A program made the translations under genes and the position numbers. 64,000 bases of DNA, taken from Alkalilimnicola ehrlichii (GTDB lineage Bacteria > Pseudomonadota > Gammaproteobacteria > Nitrococcales > AK92). Location of the stretch: contig NZ_NFZV01000017.1 of NCBI RefSeq assembly GCF_003399765.1, positions 1 to 64,000 of the forward strand. The letters are read 5' to 3'. Below, piece by piece: positions 9,300-18,695 of this stretch. The notes beneath the pieces are model-generated. The model was not told the DNA's origin. It saw only the letters and a program-made list of their open reading frames with translations, and searched no databases. Within the stretch, counting starts at the first letter, position 1. Each line of letters begins with the position of its first letter.

Positions 9300-9701
9300 C
9301 TATGCCGGTAAAACCGCTTCGGCTTCGATTTCGATCAGCCATTCCGGTTCGGAGAGCCTGTCCACCAACAGCCAGGAGGTGGCGGGCGGCTGGGTCGGGA
9401 AGTTTTTCAGTAGCGCTTCGGCGATGGCGTCCTGTTCGTTTTTGGCGGATTGCACGATGTAAATCCGTAGGAAGACGACATGGGCGAGCGTTCCGCCGAT
9501 GGTCGATAAAATCGCTTCGATATTGTCGATCGCCGCTTGCGTTTGACCGCCAAGCGTGGCGCTTACTGTTTTTTCGTCGGCATCGACGCCGACTTGGCCC
9601 GATAGCAGTACGCGTTTACCGTCCGGTACCACAACAGCTTGGCTAAATCCGTATTGCCGCGTGTTGAAAACGGTATCGGGGTCGAGGGTGTTTCGTTGCA
9701 T
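9300..9701 (-). CDS. RidA/YjgF family enamine/imine deaminase
   Basis: 133 residues of the RidA (YER057c/UK114) fold: LSGQVGVDADEKTV, QTQAAIDNIEAIL, VVFLRIYI and a C-terminal EIEAEAVLP. Characterised members hydrolyse reactive 2-aminoacrylate and related imines from PLP enzymes. The arginine that binds the carboxylate in RidA proper is not clearly conserved (the FLRIYIVQS segment is the usual place), so this may belong to an Rid subgroup with another role. SD AGGAG lies about six bases before ATG. Cytosolic. Confidence 0.8.
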   Translation of the reverse strand: MQRNTLDPDTVFNTRQYGFSQAVVVPDGKRVLLSGQVGVDADEKTVSATLGGQTQAAIDNIEAILSTIGGTLAHVVFLRIYIVQSAKNEQDAIAEALLKNFPTQPPATSWLLVDRLSEPEWLIEIEAEAVLPA

Positions 9702-9727
9702 GCCGGCTCCTAAGGTCGCGGGCGGCG

Positions 9728-10207
9728 TTAACGCCAGTCGGGGAATAAGGGTTCGCCTCGCTCCAGAAGGCTCTTAAGGCTCGATAAGATTGCCGGCCAC
9801 CCGTGGGTAATGCCGGGCAAGATCCTACTCGCCTGTGGAAATTCGTCGTGGATGAGCGTGAGCCGGACCTTGCCCATGTGCTCGTAGATCTCGAAGGTGA
9901 CGCGGGAAGGCGGTTCGCGTTTCTCTAGATCGACCCGTTCGCCTTCGTAGTCCGGCAGCTCTTCGTCGTTAAGCGGGTCGAAGGTGTACGAGAGTTTTTT
10001 GTGGGGCTCGACGGTCAGCACTTCGCCTTTCCAGTCTACGCTGCCGTCCGCCTTGATAAGCTCGACGGCGGCACCCGGCTGCCAATCGGAGCGGATGCGC
10101 CGGCCGCCCCAGTAGCGCGAGGTGAACTCGCCGCCGGTCAGCGCTTCCCAGAGTTGGGCAGGGGTGGTGTCGATGTAGGTGACGTATACGAACTGCGGCT
10201 TGTCCAT
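9728..10207 (-). CDS. SRPBCC/AHSA1 domain protein
   Basis: About 159 residues from ATG 10207. START-like START/AHSA1 fold: FVYVTYIDTTPAQLWEALT at the start, RYWGG, VELIKADGSV, then RVTFEIYE and a C-terminal GWPAILSSLKSLLE helix. It follows arsR by one base, so both are one operon. ArsR-SRPBCC pairs are common in bacteria; the SRPBCC partner is thought to bind a hydrophobic ligand, but the ligand is unknown here. Confidence 0.85.
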   Translation of the reverse strand: MDKPQFVYVTYIDTTPAQLWEALTGGEFTSRYWGGRRIRSDWQPGAAVELIKADGSVDWKGEVLTVEPHKKLSYTFDPLNDEELPDYEGERVDLEKREPPSRVTFEIYEHMGKVRLTLIHDEFPQASRILPGITHGWPAILSSLKSLLERGEPLFPDWR

Positions 10208-10208
10208 C

Positions 10209-10532
10209 CTATTTCTTCTCCTCAAGGGCGTGTTTGAGATCTCTCAGCGCGTGCAGGCGATCGTCCTCGAAATTGCTGATCCAGCGCTGGTGGATGTCGT
10301 GAATGGGCACGGGGTTGAGGTAATGCAGTTTCTCGCGCCCGTGCCGGATCGGTACGACCAGATCGGCCGCTATGAGTATCGCGAGGTGTTTGGTGACCGC
10401 TTGGCGGCTCATGTCCATGTGGGTGCATAAGTCCGTCAGCGTTTGGCCGTTGTCTGCCCGCAAACGATCCAGTAAGCGACGCCGCGTCGGGTCGGCGAGC
10501 GCTTTGAATACTTTGTCGAGATCTTTACTCAT
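10209..10532 (-). CDS. ArsR-family winged-helix transcriptional repressor
   Basis: 107 residues. The HTH runs through ALADPTRRRLLDRL, GQTLTDLC, MDMSRQAVTKHLAIL (recognition helix) and a wing ending in LHYLNPVPI. No Cys pair of the metal-sensing subgroup is seen, which fits the SRPBCC-linked, non-metal ArsR type. It is divergent from a second SRPBCC gene; two inverted repeats in the shared promoter region are its likely operators, giving autoregulation and control of both neighbours. Confidence 0.85.
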   Translation of the reverse strand: MSKDLDKVFKALADPTRRRLLDRLRADNGQTLTDLCTHMDMSRQAVTKHLAILIAADLVVPIRHGREKLHYLNPVPIHDIHQRWISNFEDDRLHALRDLKHALEEKK

Positions 10533-10545
10533 GCTGCGAATTTAA

Positions 10546-10609
10546 GCAACCAAATGGTTGCATGTCAATGTGCTTCCCTGATATATCTTTTATGCAACTC
10601 TTTGGTTGC
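10546..10609. promoter_or_regulatory. Paired GCAAC-n6-GTTGC operators between arsR and a divergent SRPBCC gene
   Basis: GCAACCAAATGGTTGC (10546-10561, perfect 7+2+7 palindrome) and GCAACTCTTTGGTTGC (10594-10609) share the frame GCAAC-n6-GTTGC and are 48 bp apart centre to centre. They lie between the divergent starts at 10532 and 10639. Binding by the adjacent ArsR is inferred. Confidence 0.7.
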
Positions 10610-10638
10610 GTAAAGATGAATGACGGGAGCGTGTGACA

Positions 10639-11066
10639 ATGGCGGATATCGAACACATTCAATACATTAATGCGCCTGCTGCGGTGGTGTATCGGGCGTT
10701 GACTACGGAGGCGGGGCTGGCGGAGGTGTGGACGCGCGAGCTGGCTGTCGAGGCGCGGTTGGGTGCGGTTAATACGTTCCATTTCGGCGACGAAAAGCCG
10801 ACTCGGATGAAAATCGTAGCGCTGGTAACGGACGCCCGGCTGGCCTGGGAGTGTGTGGACTCCGACCCGGAATGGATTGGTACGGAGGTGAGTTTCGAGC
10901 TGACGGAGTCGGCCGGTAAAACCTCCATCATCTTGCGGCATAAGCACTGGCGCGAGGTGACGGATTTTACCGGTGGTGCAACTACAACTGGGCGATGTTT
11001 TTGTACAGCCTGAAGGAGTACTGCGAGCATCAAGCAGGCTTGCCGTATCAGGAGCGGCGGTTTTAG
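10639..11066 (+). CDS. SRPBCC domain protein (second copy), frame broken near the 3' end
   Basis: Starts at ATG 10639 (GGGAG nine bases upstream). It begins IEHIQYINAPAAVVYRALT and continues with WTRELAVEARLGAV and LAWECVDSDPEW, typical SRPBCC/AHSA1. The T4 run at 10965-10968 is one T short: with five T the frame continues TDFYRWCNYNWAMFLYSLKEYC to TAG at 11064-11066, a normal C-terminal helix. Without repair it would end at 11013 with an atypical tail. Divergent from arsR and sharing its operator region. About 142 residues when repaired. Confidence 0.75.
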
Positions 11067-11144
11067 GCGCGGCTTTTGTGGGGCGCCGGATGCTGCGCGA
11101 CGCTTTGTCTCCGGCTGTTCTATTTGCTCGTAGGAGTCATAAGG

Positions 11145-11170
11145 GCCCCCCGTGCGCGCGCACGGGGGGC
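11145..11170. terminator. Bidirectional GC-rich terminator
   Basis: A 26-bp perfect palindrome (GCCCCCCGTGC, GCGC, GCACGGGGGGC), followed by TTTAG on the plus strand and CTTATGAC on the minus strand. It lies between the ends of the convergent SRPBCC and GST genes. Confidence 0.75.
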
Positions 11171-11176
11171 TTTAGC

Positions 11177-11884
11177 TCAGGCGACCTGCTTTAGTAGGCC
11201 GAGGGCCTCTTCAAGCGATACTTCGCCTTTAAAGCTTCCGCTGCTGTGCGCGGGTTCGCCGCGTTCGATGGCGTGAGCAAACTGTACCGCCGGGTCGGCT
11301 TCCAGCTTGTCGAACAGGCCTTGCACCCGCGGATAGTTGCGGCGGTCGATGACGTCATGGTACTTGGTCCAGCGGGCTATGCCGATGAAGTAGGCGTCGG
11401 CGAGGGTCCGTTGCTGGCCGAGGAGCCATTCGTTTCCTTCAAGCATTGCCTCCAGGTCCGCGTGTGCTTTGGTCAGCGCGGCGGTGCCGTAGGCGCGGAG
11501 CGTGTCTTTTGCCGGTTGCTCTACGTCGTGCTCCAGTGTGTACCACAAGGGGGCGAAGCCGCTGAAGAGGCTGGTGTTGAGGTACGCCAGCACTTGGTTA
11601 AGGCGGTCGAACTCGGGCGTACCTTGGGCAAAGCCAAGGCCTTTGTCGATGCCGCGAGCCCCGACGTGGTTCATGATGGCCATGCTTTCGCTGACGGTTG
11701 TGCCGCTGGCGGTCATCAGGGTCGGCGTTTCCGCTACCGGGTTGATGCGCCGATAAGCCGCGCTGGTGACTTGCTCCGGCATGTCGATGCGGCATAGCCG
11801 GTAAGGTTGATCGAGCCATTCCAGAGCCACGATCGAGCCGAAAGAGCAGCCGGAAGGCACGCCGTAAAAGAGGATGGGTTCCAT
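11177..11884 (-). CDS. Glutathione S-transferase family protein
   Basis: 235 residues. Thioredoxin-like N-terminal half (ILFYGVPSGCSFGSIVALEWL, then NPVAETPTLM with the cis-Pro glutathione-binding site, and VSESMAIMNHV as the SNAIL-like motif). All-helical C-terminal half includes LGQQRTLADAYFIGIARW, the conserved N-capping Asp region. It probably conjugates or reduces electrophiles; the substrate is unknown. Divergent from the LysR gene at 12014 and likely its target. Confidence 0.85.
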   Translation of the reverse strand: MEPILFYGVPSGCSFGSIVALEWLDQPYRLCRIDMPEQVTSAAYRRINPVAETPTLMTASGTTVSESMAIMNHVGARGIDKGLGFAQGTPEFDRLNQVLAYLNTSLFSGFAPLWYTLEHDVEQPAKDTLRAYGTAALTKAHADLEAMLEGNEWLLGQQRTLADAYFIGIARWTKYHDVIDRRNYPRVQGLFDKLEADPAVQFAHAIERGEPAHSSGSFKGEVSLEEALGLLKQVA

Positions 11885-12013
11885 GTTGAATCTCCCTGGT
11901 TTGTGGTTGCGAAGGTCGATGCCTTCGACAGGGAAAATCTAGCAACGTGGACGACGCGACTGTGATACCTTTTTGTTCGCTTTAAAGTCTATAAATGTGG
12001 ACGATGAAGGTAG

Positions 12014-12892
12014 ATGCTTAACCTCAACGATCTTCGGTTGTTTGTACGGGCGGTGGACAGCGGCGGGTTTGCTGCCGCTGCGCGGGCGATCGGCTCGCCT
12101 AAATCCACGATCAGCAAGCGGGTTGCGGAGCTGGAGGCGGAGCTGGGCGCTCGGCTTATCCACCGCACTTCGCGCAGTTTTACGCTGACGGAGCTGGGGC
12201 GCGAGTTCTACGAGCACGCACGGGCGGCGATTCTTGAGTCGGAAACGGCGGAGGATGTGGTGCGCCGGCGCATGGCCGAGCCGAGCGGCAGCGTTAAGAT
12301 CACCGCTTCGGTGCCGGTGGCGCAGTTCCAGATCGCGAATAAGCTGCCGGGGTTGATCGGCGCTTATCCGAAAGTGCAGGTGCAGTTGCATGTTACCGAT
12401 CGTTTTGTCGATTTGATTCATGAGGGGTTCGACCTCGCCGTTCGCAGCCACTTTGCTCCCCTGCCCGACTCCGGCCTCATTCAGCGCCGACTGTCGGTTG
12501 AGACGATTATCTTGGTGGCGGCACCGGAGTATGTGCGCCGTTGCGGGCTGCCGCGCGTGCCGCAGGAGTTGGCGGCTCACGATGCGGTGAATACGGGGCC
12601 GGCCGCGGGAGTTTGGCGGTTGCGGAATCAGGCGGACGAGGAGGTTCAGGTATCTCCCAGGCCGGTGCTCTGCGCCGACGAGGCGGGGGTGTTGCTGCAC
12701 GCGGCGAAGGCGGGGCTGGGTATTGTGTGTTTGCCCGATGCGATCGCGCAGCCGGGCCTTGATAGCGGCGAGTTGGTGGCCGTCCTGCCGGGTTGGCATG
12801 CCGGCGTTGTGACAACTTCTATTCTCAGTTCGCACCGGCGCGGCCAACTTCCTGCCGTGCGCGCCGTGATGGATTTTCTCACGCAGCCGTAA
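12014..12892 (+). CDS. LysR-family transcriptional regulator
   Basis: 292 residues. N-terminal winged HTH: LNDLRLFVRAVDSGGFAAAA, SPKSTISKRVAELE, LGARLIHRTSRSFTLTELG. A periplasmic-binding-like effector domain follows from about residue 90 (SGSVKITASVPVAQF). It is of the CrgA/AaeR-like subgroup. The 129-bp divergent gap to the GST gene suggests that gene as a target. The inducer is unknown. Confidence 0.85.
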   Translation: MLNLNDLRLFVRAVDSGGFAAAARAIGSPKSTISKRVAELEAELGARLIHRTSRSFTLTELGREFYEHARAAILESETAEDVVRRRMAEPSGSVKITASVPVAQFQIANKLPGLIGAYPKVQVQLHVTDRFVDLIHEGFDLAVRSHFAPLPDSGLIQRRLSVETIILVAAPEYVRRCGLPRVPQELAAHDAVNTGPAAGVWRLRNQADEEVQVSPRPVLCADEAGVLLHAAKAGLGIVCLPDAIAQPGLDSGELVAVLPGWHAGVVTTSILSSHRRGQLPAVRAVMDFLTQP

Positions 12893-12997
12893 CCGTGTAT
12901 CGGCAAGCTATTTCTGCGATCGTTTGATAAGCTTTTAACTAACTTAGGAAGAGGCGGCTAGCGATGTCGGTTGGAAACGGATGCGGGTGGTGTGCTG

Positions 12998-14112
12998 ATG
13001 CTAACGGGCATTAAACAAAGCGGCGGCCTTTTCCTGCTGATTGCTTTGACGATGGTTATCGCGATGCTGCTGGTGGCGTGCTCGACGACTAACTTTAGCG
13101 CTAAGCGGATGTTGAGTCGGGTAGTGGCGGACGATTTCGACGGCGCCCTGTCGCGGGTGAAAGTGGAGCGCGAGCTGGAGCTGGGCGGGCTGCAAGGGAG
13201 CGGGCGTTTGCGCGTCTGGCTCTATGACGAGGCCGTCGAACAGTACCTTTTCTTTTATCTGCACGCTGCCGAGTACCAAGAGCCGGCGTATCGGGAAAAC
13301 CGGCGGACACATGCGCGGCATACAGAGGCGGATGTGCAGGCGATAATCGCCGCCCAGCGTGCCGATATTCAGGCGCGAGTCGCTCATTTGCAGGCCGTGC
13401 GCGCACAGCTTGACGACATCGTCGAGTATCCGGTTTTCGTTTTTACGGTCGTCGCGATCCGTATCGTCATACGGCGTTCGGCGCACCGACGCATGATGAC
13501 GATCATCCGCTGAGAGTCGTGATTGCGTTACCTCCCCGGCCTGAGGAGATTCAGTCGGCTGTTGCGGGTTTGTTGCCGTGGTTGCAGGCATTCTTGCAGC
13601 AGAATGCCTACGCGCAGGTTCATTTTATAGACGACGAGCAGCAGGAACGCTTTGAGCGCGAGTTCCGGCAAGGCTTTTGGGTCAGTTCGCCGCCGCCCGC
13701 TTTCCCTTACGTCGGTAGCCGAACCGATGCCTTTCTTAGCGCGTATACCTTAGCCACGGCACGCGCTCACGTTATCGAGCCCGTGCGTTCCGATCGCGAC
13801 CGGGTGGCGCGGCATCATTATCCCGCCCCCTTAAAGCATGCCCAGGCGGTTGAGCAGGAGAGCAATCGGCTTGCCCGGCAGGGTGTGGTCATACAGGCCA
13901 GGCAAGCGCTACTGCCGCAACTGGCGCCGCTGTGGGAGCCTTCGTTGGCGCGCCTCGACGGCCGTCATTTACAAACGCAAACCTATCTCGATTACGTGGA
14001 AGGCAGTTGGTATTACCGGACCTACGTGCGTTCGGAGTCGGCCGAGGCGGTGTATCAGCTCGCTTATTCGCCGCTGACTCGGCAACAGGTTACGAAGGTA
14101 TTTCCCTATTAG
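12998..14112 (+). CDS. Lipoprotein of unknown function, frame broken once
   Basis: A hydrophobic start followed by the lipobox LLVAC-STT gives a probable outer- or inner-membrane lipoprotein. The frame is lost at 13440-13444, where five T should be six. With the extra T, EYPVFVF continues to YGRRDPYRHTAFGAPTHDDD and PPRPEEIQSAVAGLLPWLQ and ends at 14112. About 371 residues when restored. GTG 12992 or TTG 12971 are alternative starts. I do not recognise the family. It contains a helical, charged central part and several WYYRTYV-type aromatic stretches. It is followed 29 bp later by the DKNYP gene, probably an operon. Confidence 0.55.
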
Positions 14113-14141
14113 ATCAAGGCTGCTGCGCAGGAGAAGTGACG

Positions 14142-15895
14142 TTGAAGGTAGAAGGACACGATCTGGCTAAGGCAACGCCTTCGCTTCCCGTTTTTCTTGG
14201 CGAGAAAGACCCTTTTCAGAACAAAAGCACCTATAGCTATTTCTACAACGGTCGGGCGCTGTATGCCTTTCATGGGCTTACTTGTCGTTCGCTGCCGGGG
14301 CTAGACGTTAATCGATTGCAGTGGAAGCCCTACGGCTTGTGCGACGACGCCTCGGTGGTGGTGGGCTTGTCGGTGTTGCGTACTAACCCGAAGAAGTTCA
14401 AGCGTGTCGGTAAGTACGGGCATTACTATTTTTGGCGGAGGAAGGCGTTTACCGGCCAATCGGGAAGTTGCCGACCTTGGAGTTGATTCCCGTAGCGGAT
14501 CGAAAGTCTTTTCGGGTTATCGGCGAGGAGCTGGCCGAGGATGCGGACCATCTCTTTCTGCGGCGCGGGGCGTTGTCGCTTTCGAAACAGGAGTTGGGGG
14601 AGTATCGCATCATCGAGACCTCGCCGACGATTTTGGTCGGCGAAACGCGGATCTGGGTCGGCGGCCATGCGCTCGATGTGCATGGGGCGAGCTTTGAGAT
14701 CAAGCCGGGCGGGTTGCCGGAGGCGGTCGTGCGTATCGCCCAAGACGGCAATTTTTCCCTGTTTATCCTCTTGGGTACCGATCGGGATGGCGAGTTTGTC
14801 CTCTTTCGCGATGACGCTAGCTATGGCGATGCTACGCCGCAGGTGATTCGCGGCGAGGCGATTGCGCCCTTCTATGAGCACCTTGAGCAAGTGTTCGAGC
14901 AACGCCGGCGGCCGGAGAACAAGCGTTTTCCGCCGGATTTGAGCCGCTTAAGCGACGATAAAGCGCGGCAGGCTTTGCTTACCGCTTGGTTTGAGAATGC
15001 CTTTGCGGAGAAATTCGCTTATAACCGCAGCAACGACGGGTTTTACGCGCTCGTCGATGGCTATCTGCGTCTCTGCCTGAGCTTGTACGCCGAGACTGGG
15101 GATGCGTCTTATTTGGAAGCGGCGCGCGCGCTTTATGCGCGGTTGGAAGCTTACGGTTGGTTGCTGCCGTCGATTCACTATCACGCCGCGCGCGTGTTTG
15201 CGCTGCGGGAGGATGTGGAGCCGATGCTGGAGGCTTTGTACCGAGCCTACCAATACCGCGCGCCTAACCTTGCCGGCATGAGCGAAGAGGAGGCGTTTGC
15301 GCCGTTTCGCGATCACCCCCGATTGCTTGCGCTGCGGGAACGCTACCAGCGCGAGGAAGCGCGCTATCGTTATATTACCTTAGAAGTTCTTGAGGCCTAT
15401 GAGGCCGTAGCGGCGGCCGACGACGAAGCTTTTAACCGCTACTTGCGGCAGAAAATAATGGACGGATACGTGTTCTACGATGCGCCGCAGTTGGCGGAAC
15501 AAGAAGCCGTATCCGAGCAAGCCGATTATTGGCGTGCACTGGCCGAGAAGAGTATTCCGTTTTTCCGGAATTATATGTTGTTGGAAGGCCTCGAAGCGTT
15601 AGGCCCGTTGGATAAACGCGTGCTGGAGCGCTTCCAGTCGTATCGGGACTATCGGATCCTGAGCCCGCTGGTGTACGTTAAATTGGCGGACGAGTTGTTT
15701 AAGAGCGCGCATCACTGGACGCCGTGGTCGGAGAAGTTTTTCGGCCAAGGGCAGCAGGGGCGTATGCAGGAGTGTATGGCTTTGCTGGAGGTGTTCCGGC
15801 AGCGGCTTGAGCAAATCGACGACGCCGGCGAGCGGCAGCGTTTGGCTGCCGCGGCCGAGGGCTACGAGGCGTATTCGTTTATTTGTTCGCCGTAA
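14142..15895 (+). CDS. DKNYP-like domain protein with helical C-terminal half, frame broken once
   Basis: TTG 14142 has AGGAG eight bases upstream. The frame breaks at 14429-14433 (five T where six restore HYYF-LAEEGVYRPIGKLP). The restored protein is about 584 residues. The first 250 carry repeats like VADRKSFRVIGEELAEDADHLFLRRGAL, which resemble the DKNYP family (repeated D--SF and D---VYY blocks). The rest is alpha-helical and TPR-like (YLEAARALYARLEAYGWLL). No signal peptide, so probably cytosolic. Function unknown. Confidence 0.6.
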
Positions 15896-15916
15896 GGCAG
15901 TGGTGCGCCGGCCCCG

Positions 15917-16792
15917 TTACCCGCGGTAACGGGCGACCGGCACACCGGGGGTATCGACGTCGAGCGCAAATATGCCGCCCGATTGCGGCCACTTCGCCAG
16001 TTCTGCCTCGCTCAGTCCGGCGCGGAGGGAGGTGACGAAAAGGGTTTTCATGTCCGGCCCTCCGAAGCAGGGGCAAGTGGGACGCGGGCACGGCAGTTCT
16101 ATCCGGCGGTCGAGCCGACCGTCGGGGGACCAACGATTAAGCACTCCGGCCGAGACCCCGGCACTCCAGTAGTAGCCTTCCATGTCGGTAGCGCCGCCGT
16201 CGGGGCGGCCGGTCGCATCGCCTTCGGCGAGTATTCGCGGGTTGGAGATATTGCCGGTGTCGAGGTCGTAGTCGTAGGCGTTGATGACTTGCCGGCTCGT
16301 ATCGGAGTGATACATCGTTTGCCCGTCGGGGCTCCAGGCCAAGCCGTTGGAAATCGCGACGCCGTTGAGGATTGGGTGGCACGTATGGTCGGCATCCAAC
16401 CGATACAGGCCGCCGATGGTTTGGTTATGCTGCGCATCGTCCATCGAGCCGAACCAAAAGCGCCCGTCGGGTGCGACCTTGCCATCGTTCAGGCGTGTTG
16501 CCGGCTCGTCGTCTTCGGGGTCTGGCGCGAGAAAGCTCAGCGCTCCGGAGTCTAGGTCTAGGAGATGCAGGCCGGTGCTCAAGGCGAGGACTACGCCGCC
16601 TCCGGCTCGGAGGCCGATGGAGCCGACTACTTCCGGTAATAGCCAAGTGCTCTGTGCCCCGGTCGCCGGGTCGAACCGGTAGAGGGCCGGCTCTAGTATA
16701 TCGATCCAATATAATGCTTGTTCATCCGCCGCCCACACCGGCGACTCGCCTATGGCCGCTTTGGCATCTAAAACACAGCGTAGATTGGTCAT
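15917..16792 (-). CDS. SMP-30/gluconolactonase family lactonase
   Basis: 291-residue six-bladed beta-propeller. The divalent-metal ligands of the family are visible: Glu16 in GESPVW, Asn in NGVAISNGLAWSPDG, and Asp in the GRPDGGATDMEGYYW region. NDGKVAPDGRFWFGSM supplies the substrate-side Asn/Asp. Members open sugar lactones in the cytosol. The substrate is not evident, as no pentose or uronate genes are adjacent. Confidence 0.85.
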   Translation of the reverse strand: MTNLRCVLDAKAAIGESPVWAADEQALYWIDILEPALYRFDPATGAQSTWLLPEVVGSIGLRAGGGVVLALSTGLHLLDLDSGALSFLAPDPEDDEPATRLNDGKVAPDGRFWFGSMDDAQHNQTIGGLYRLDADHTCHPILNGVAISNGLAWSPDGQTMYHSDTSRQVINAYDYDLDTGNISNPRILAEGDATGRPDGGATDMEGYYWSAGVSAGVLNRWSPDGRLDRRIELPCPRPTCPCFGGPDMKTLFVTSLRAGLSEAELAKWPQSGGIFALDVDTPGVPVARYRG

Positions 16793-16907
16793 GGTGGCTT
16801 ACCTCGTGCCGGTGGTTGATGATTACAAGCGGCCTGTTGTGAGTTCGCCGTATGACGTTTTTTGCCTTGTTAACGGAGCAGGCTCGGCACAACGGCGCTT
16901 GTGGCTC

Positions 16908-16938
16908 TTGACCTCAACCGTTGTTGAGGCGGTAGCTT
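16908..16938 (+). promoter_or_regulatory. SoxR-type promoter ahead of an MFS exporter
   Basis: -35 TTGACC (16908-16913) and -10 TAGCTT (16933-16938) are separated by 19 bp. The spacer contains the dyad CCTCAACCGTTGTTGAGG (16912-16929). The long spacer with a dyad overlapping the -35 is diagnostic of MerR-family activators. The CCTCAA-n6-TTGAGG arms match the known SoxR box (CCTCAAGTTAACTTGAGG). No soxR gene is in this window. Confidence 0.75.
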
Positions 16939-16978
16939 ACGTTTTTTGCTTCATGCAACGATACAGAAGGATTCTCTG

Positions 16979-18562
16979 ATGACAACGGCAGTTCCGCTTG
17001 ATCAGTCGATTACCGCACGGCCTGCGGGGAAGCGCGAGTGGTGGGGGCTGGCGGTGTTGATGCTGCCGACTATCCTATTGGCGGTCGATATGACCGTGCT
17101 CCATCTGGCGGTGCCCAGTTTGAGTGCCGATCTGGCGCCTACTAGCACGCAATTGCTGTGGATTTTGGATATCTACGGTTTCATGATCGCCGGTTTTCTT
17201 ATCACGATGGGGACGTTGGGTGATCGCATAGGCCGTCGGCGGTTGCTGTTGATCGGTGCGTTGGCCTTCGGGATCGCGTCGGTTATCGCCGCATTCGCCA
17301 CTACGGCGGAGATGCTGATTGCCGCCCGGGCGTTGTTGGGTGTGGCCGGTGCGACCTTGATGCCTTCTACGCTGTCGTTGATTCGCAATATGTTTCTGGT
17401 CGAGCAGGAGCGAACCTTCGCGATTACTGTGTGGATGACCGGCTTTATCGTCGGTAGCGCTGCCGGGCCTTTGGTCGGTGGGTTGATGTTGGAGTTCTTC
17501 TGGTGGGGGTCGGTTTTTCTGCTGGGCGTGCCGGTGATGGCCTTGTTGCTCATTACCGGGCCGGTGCTCTTGCCCGAGTTCCGGGACGAGGCCAGCGGTC
17601 GCCTCGATCTTACCAGTGCCGTGCTTTCTATCGTGAGTTTGCTGACGATTATATACGGTGTGAAGCATATCGCCCGCGATGGTATCGCCGTGGCGTCGGT
17701 GTTGACCATTGTGGCGGGGCTTGCGGTTGGGGCGGTTTTTATACGGCGGCAGCGGCGGTTGGCCGACCCGATGTTCGATCTGACGCTGTTTAAGCGCCGT
17801 GCGTTCAGCGTCTCCATAGTGGCGATGCTGTTGACGATTCTGGCGCTGTCGGGCACTTGGTTAGTTGTTTTTCAGTATCTGCAGGGCGTGTTGGAGCTTT
17901 CGCCGCTCATGGCCGGCGTTGCGATGTTGCCGGCGACCGGCGTGCAAGTCGTGGCTTCGTTGCTGGTGCCCGCGCTCAGTCGCCGGGTGTCGCGATCGGT
18001 GCTGATCGCTAGCGGCTTATTGGTCGCGGCACTGGGCTTTGCCGCGATGACGCAGGCGGCCGGGTCGGGCAGCTTGATCCTGTTGCTGGTTGCGGTGGTT
18101 TTGATGAGCACCGGGGTGATGCCAATGATGGTTCTGGGTGTCGATCTGGTGGTGAGTTCGGCACCTGTGGAGAAAGCCGGCGCGGCCTCGGCGACCTCGG
18201 AGACAGCGGCGGAACTGGGTATGGCGTTGGGTATTGCCGTTTTCGGTAGTATTGCCGCGGCTGTTTACCGAAAGCAGATGATCGATACTGCCTCGTCCAG
18301 CCTGCCGCCGGAGCTTGTGGCCATCGCTCAGGATACCTTGGGCGGCGCTTTGGCTGCGGTTAAAGAATTGCCGGCTGTAGCGGGTGCCGAACTACTCGCG
18401 GCCGCGCAGGCGGCTTTTAGTGCGGCACTTTATACCAATGCGATGATCGGCGCCGTGATAGCGGTAGGTGTTGCCGTCTTGACGGCATGCTGCCTGCGCC
18501 AGGTGTCGGTATCGGCGCCGCCGGCCGCGGACGATGCGTTGGATACCCGGCCGTCGGTGTGA
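16979..18562 (+). CDS. DHA2-family (14-TM) MFS drug exporter
   Basis: 527 residues from ATG 16979 (AAGGA upstream). DHA2/EmrB-QacA type: VDMTVLHLAVPSLSADL (motif D1), LGDRIGRRRLLLIG (motif A), ARALLGVAGATLMPSTLSLI (motif B/C region) and a long C-terminal set of helices. It is close to SmvA/QacA exporters of dyes and quaternary cations. The SoxR-type promoter suggests induction by redox-cycling compounds, as for SoxR-controlled MFS genes in Pseudomonas. It ends with a short polar tail. Confidence 0.85.
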   Translation: MTTAVPLDQSITARPAGKREWWGLAVLMLPTILLAVDMTVLHLAVPSLSADLAPTSTQLLWILDIYGFMIAGFLITMGTLGDRIGRRRLLLIGALAFGIASVIAAFATTAEMLIAARALLGVAGATLMPSTLSLIRNMFLVEQERTFAITVWMTGFIVGSAAGPLVGGLMLEFFWWGSVFLLGVPVMALLLITGPVLLPEFRDEASGRLDLTSAVLSIVSLLTIIYGVKHIARDGIAVASVLTIVAGLAVGAVFIRRQRRLADPMFDLTLFKRRAFSVSIVAMLLTILALSGTWLVVFQYLQGVLELSPLMAGVAMLPATGVQVVASLLVPALSRRVSRSVLIASGLLVAALGFAAMTQAAGSGSLILLLVAVVLMSTGVMPMMVLGVDLVVSSAPVEKAGAASATSETAAELGMALGIAVFGSIAAAVYRKQMIDTASSSLPPELVAIAQDTLGGALAAVKELPAVAGAELLAAAQAAFSAALYTNAMIGAVIAVGVAVLTACCLRQVSVSAPPAADDALDTRPSV

Positions 18563-18695
18563 GCGAGCGGTTGCGGGTAGCCCTCGGTTGCGGAGATGGC
18601 GCAGCCGAGAGCTACCCACGCAGGGGAAGGTCTAGGTTCTTGTTCCTCTGGCCTGGCGATACAAAGCAGTTTGGTTTTGGCTAAAGCAGTGGCTG

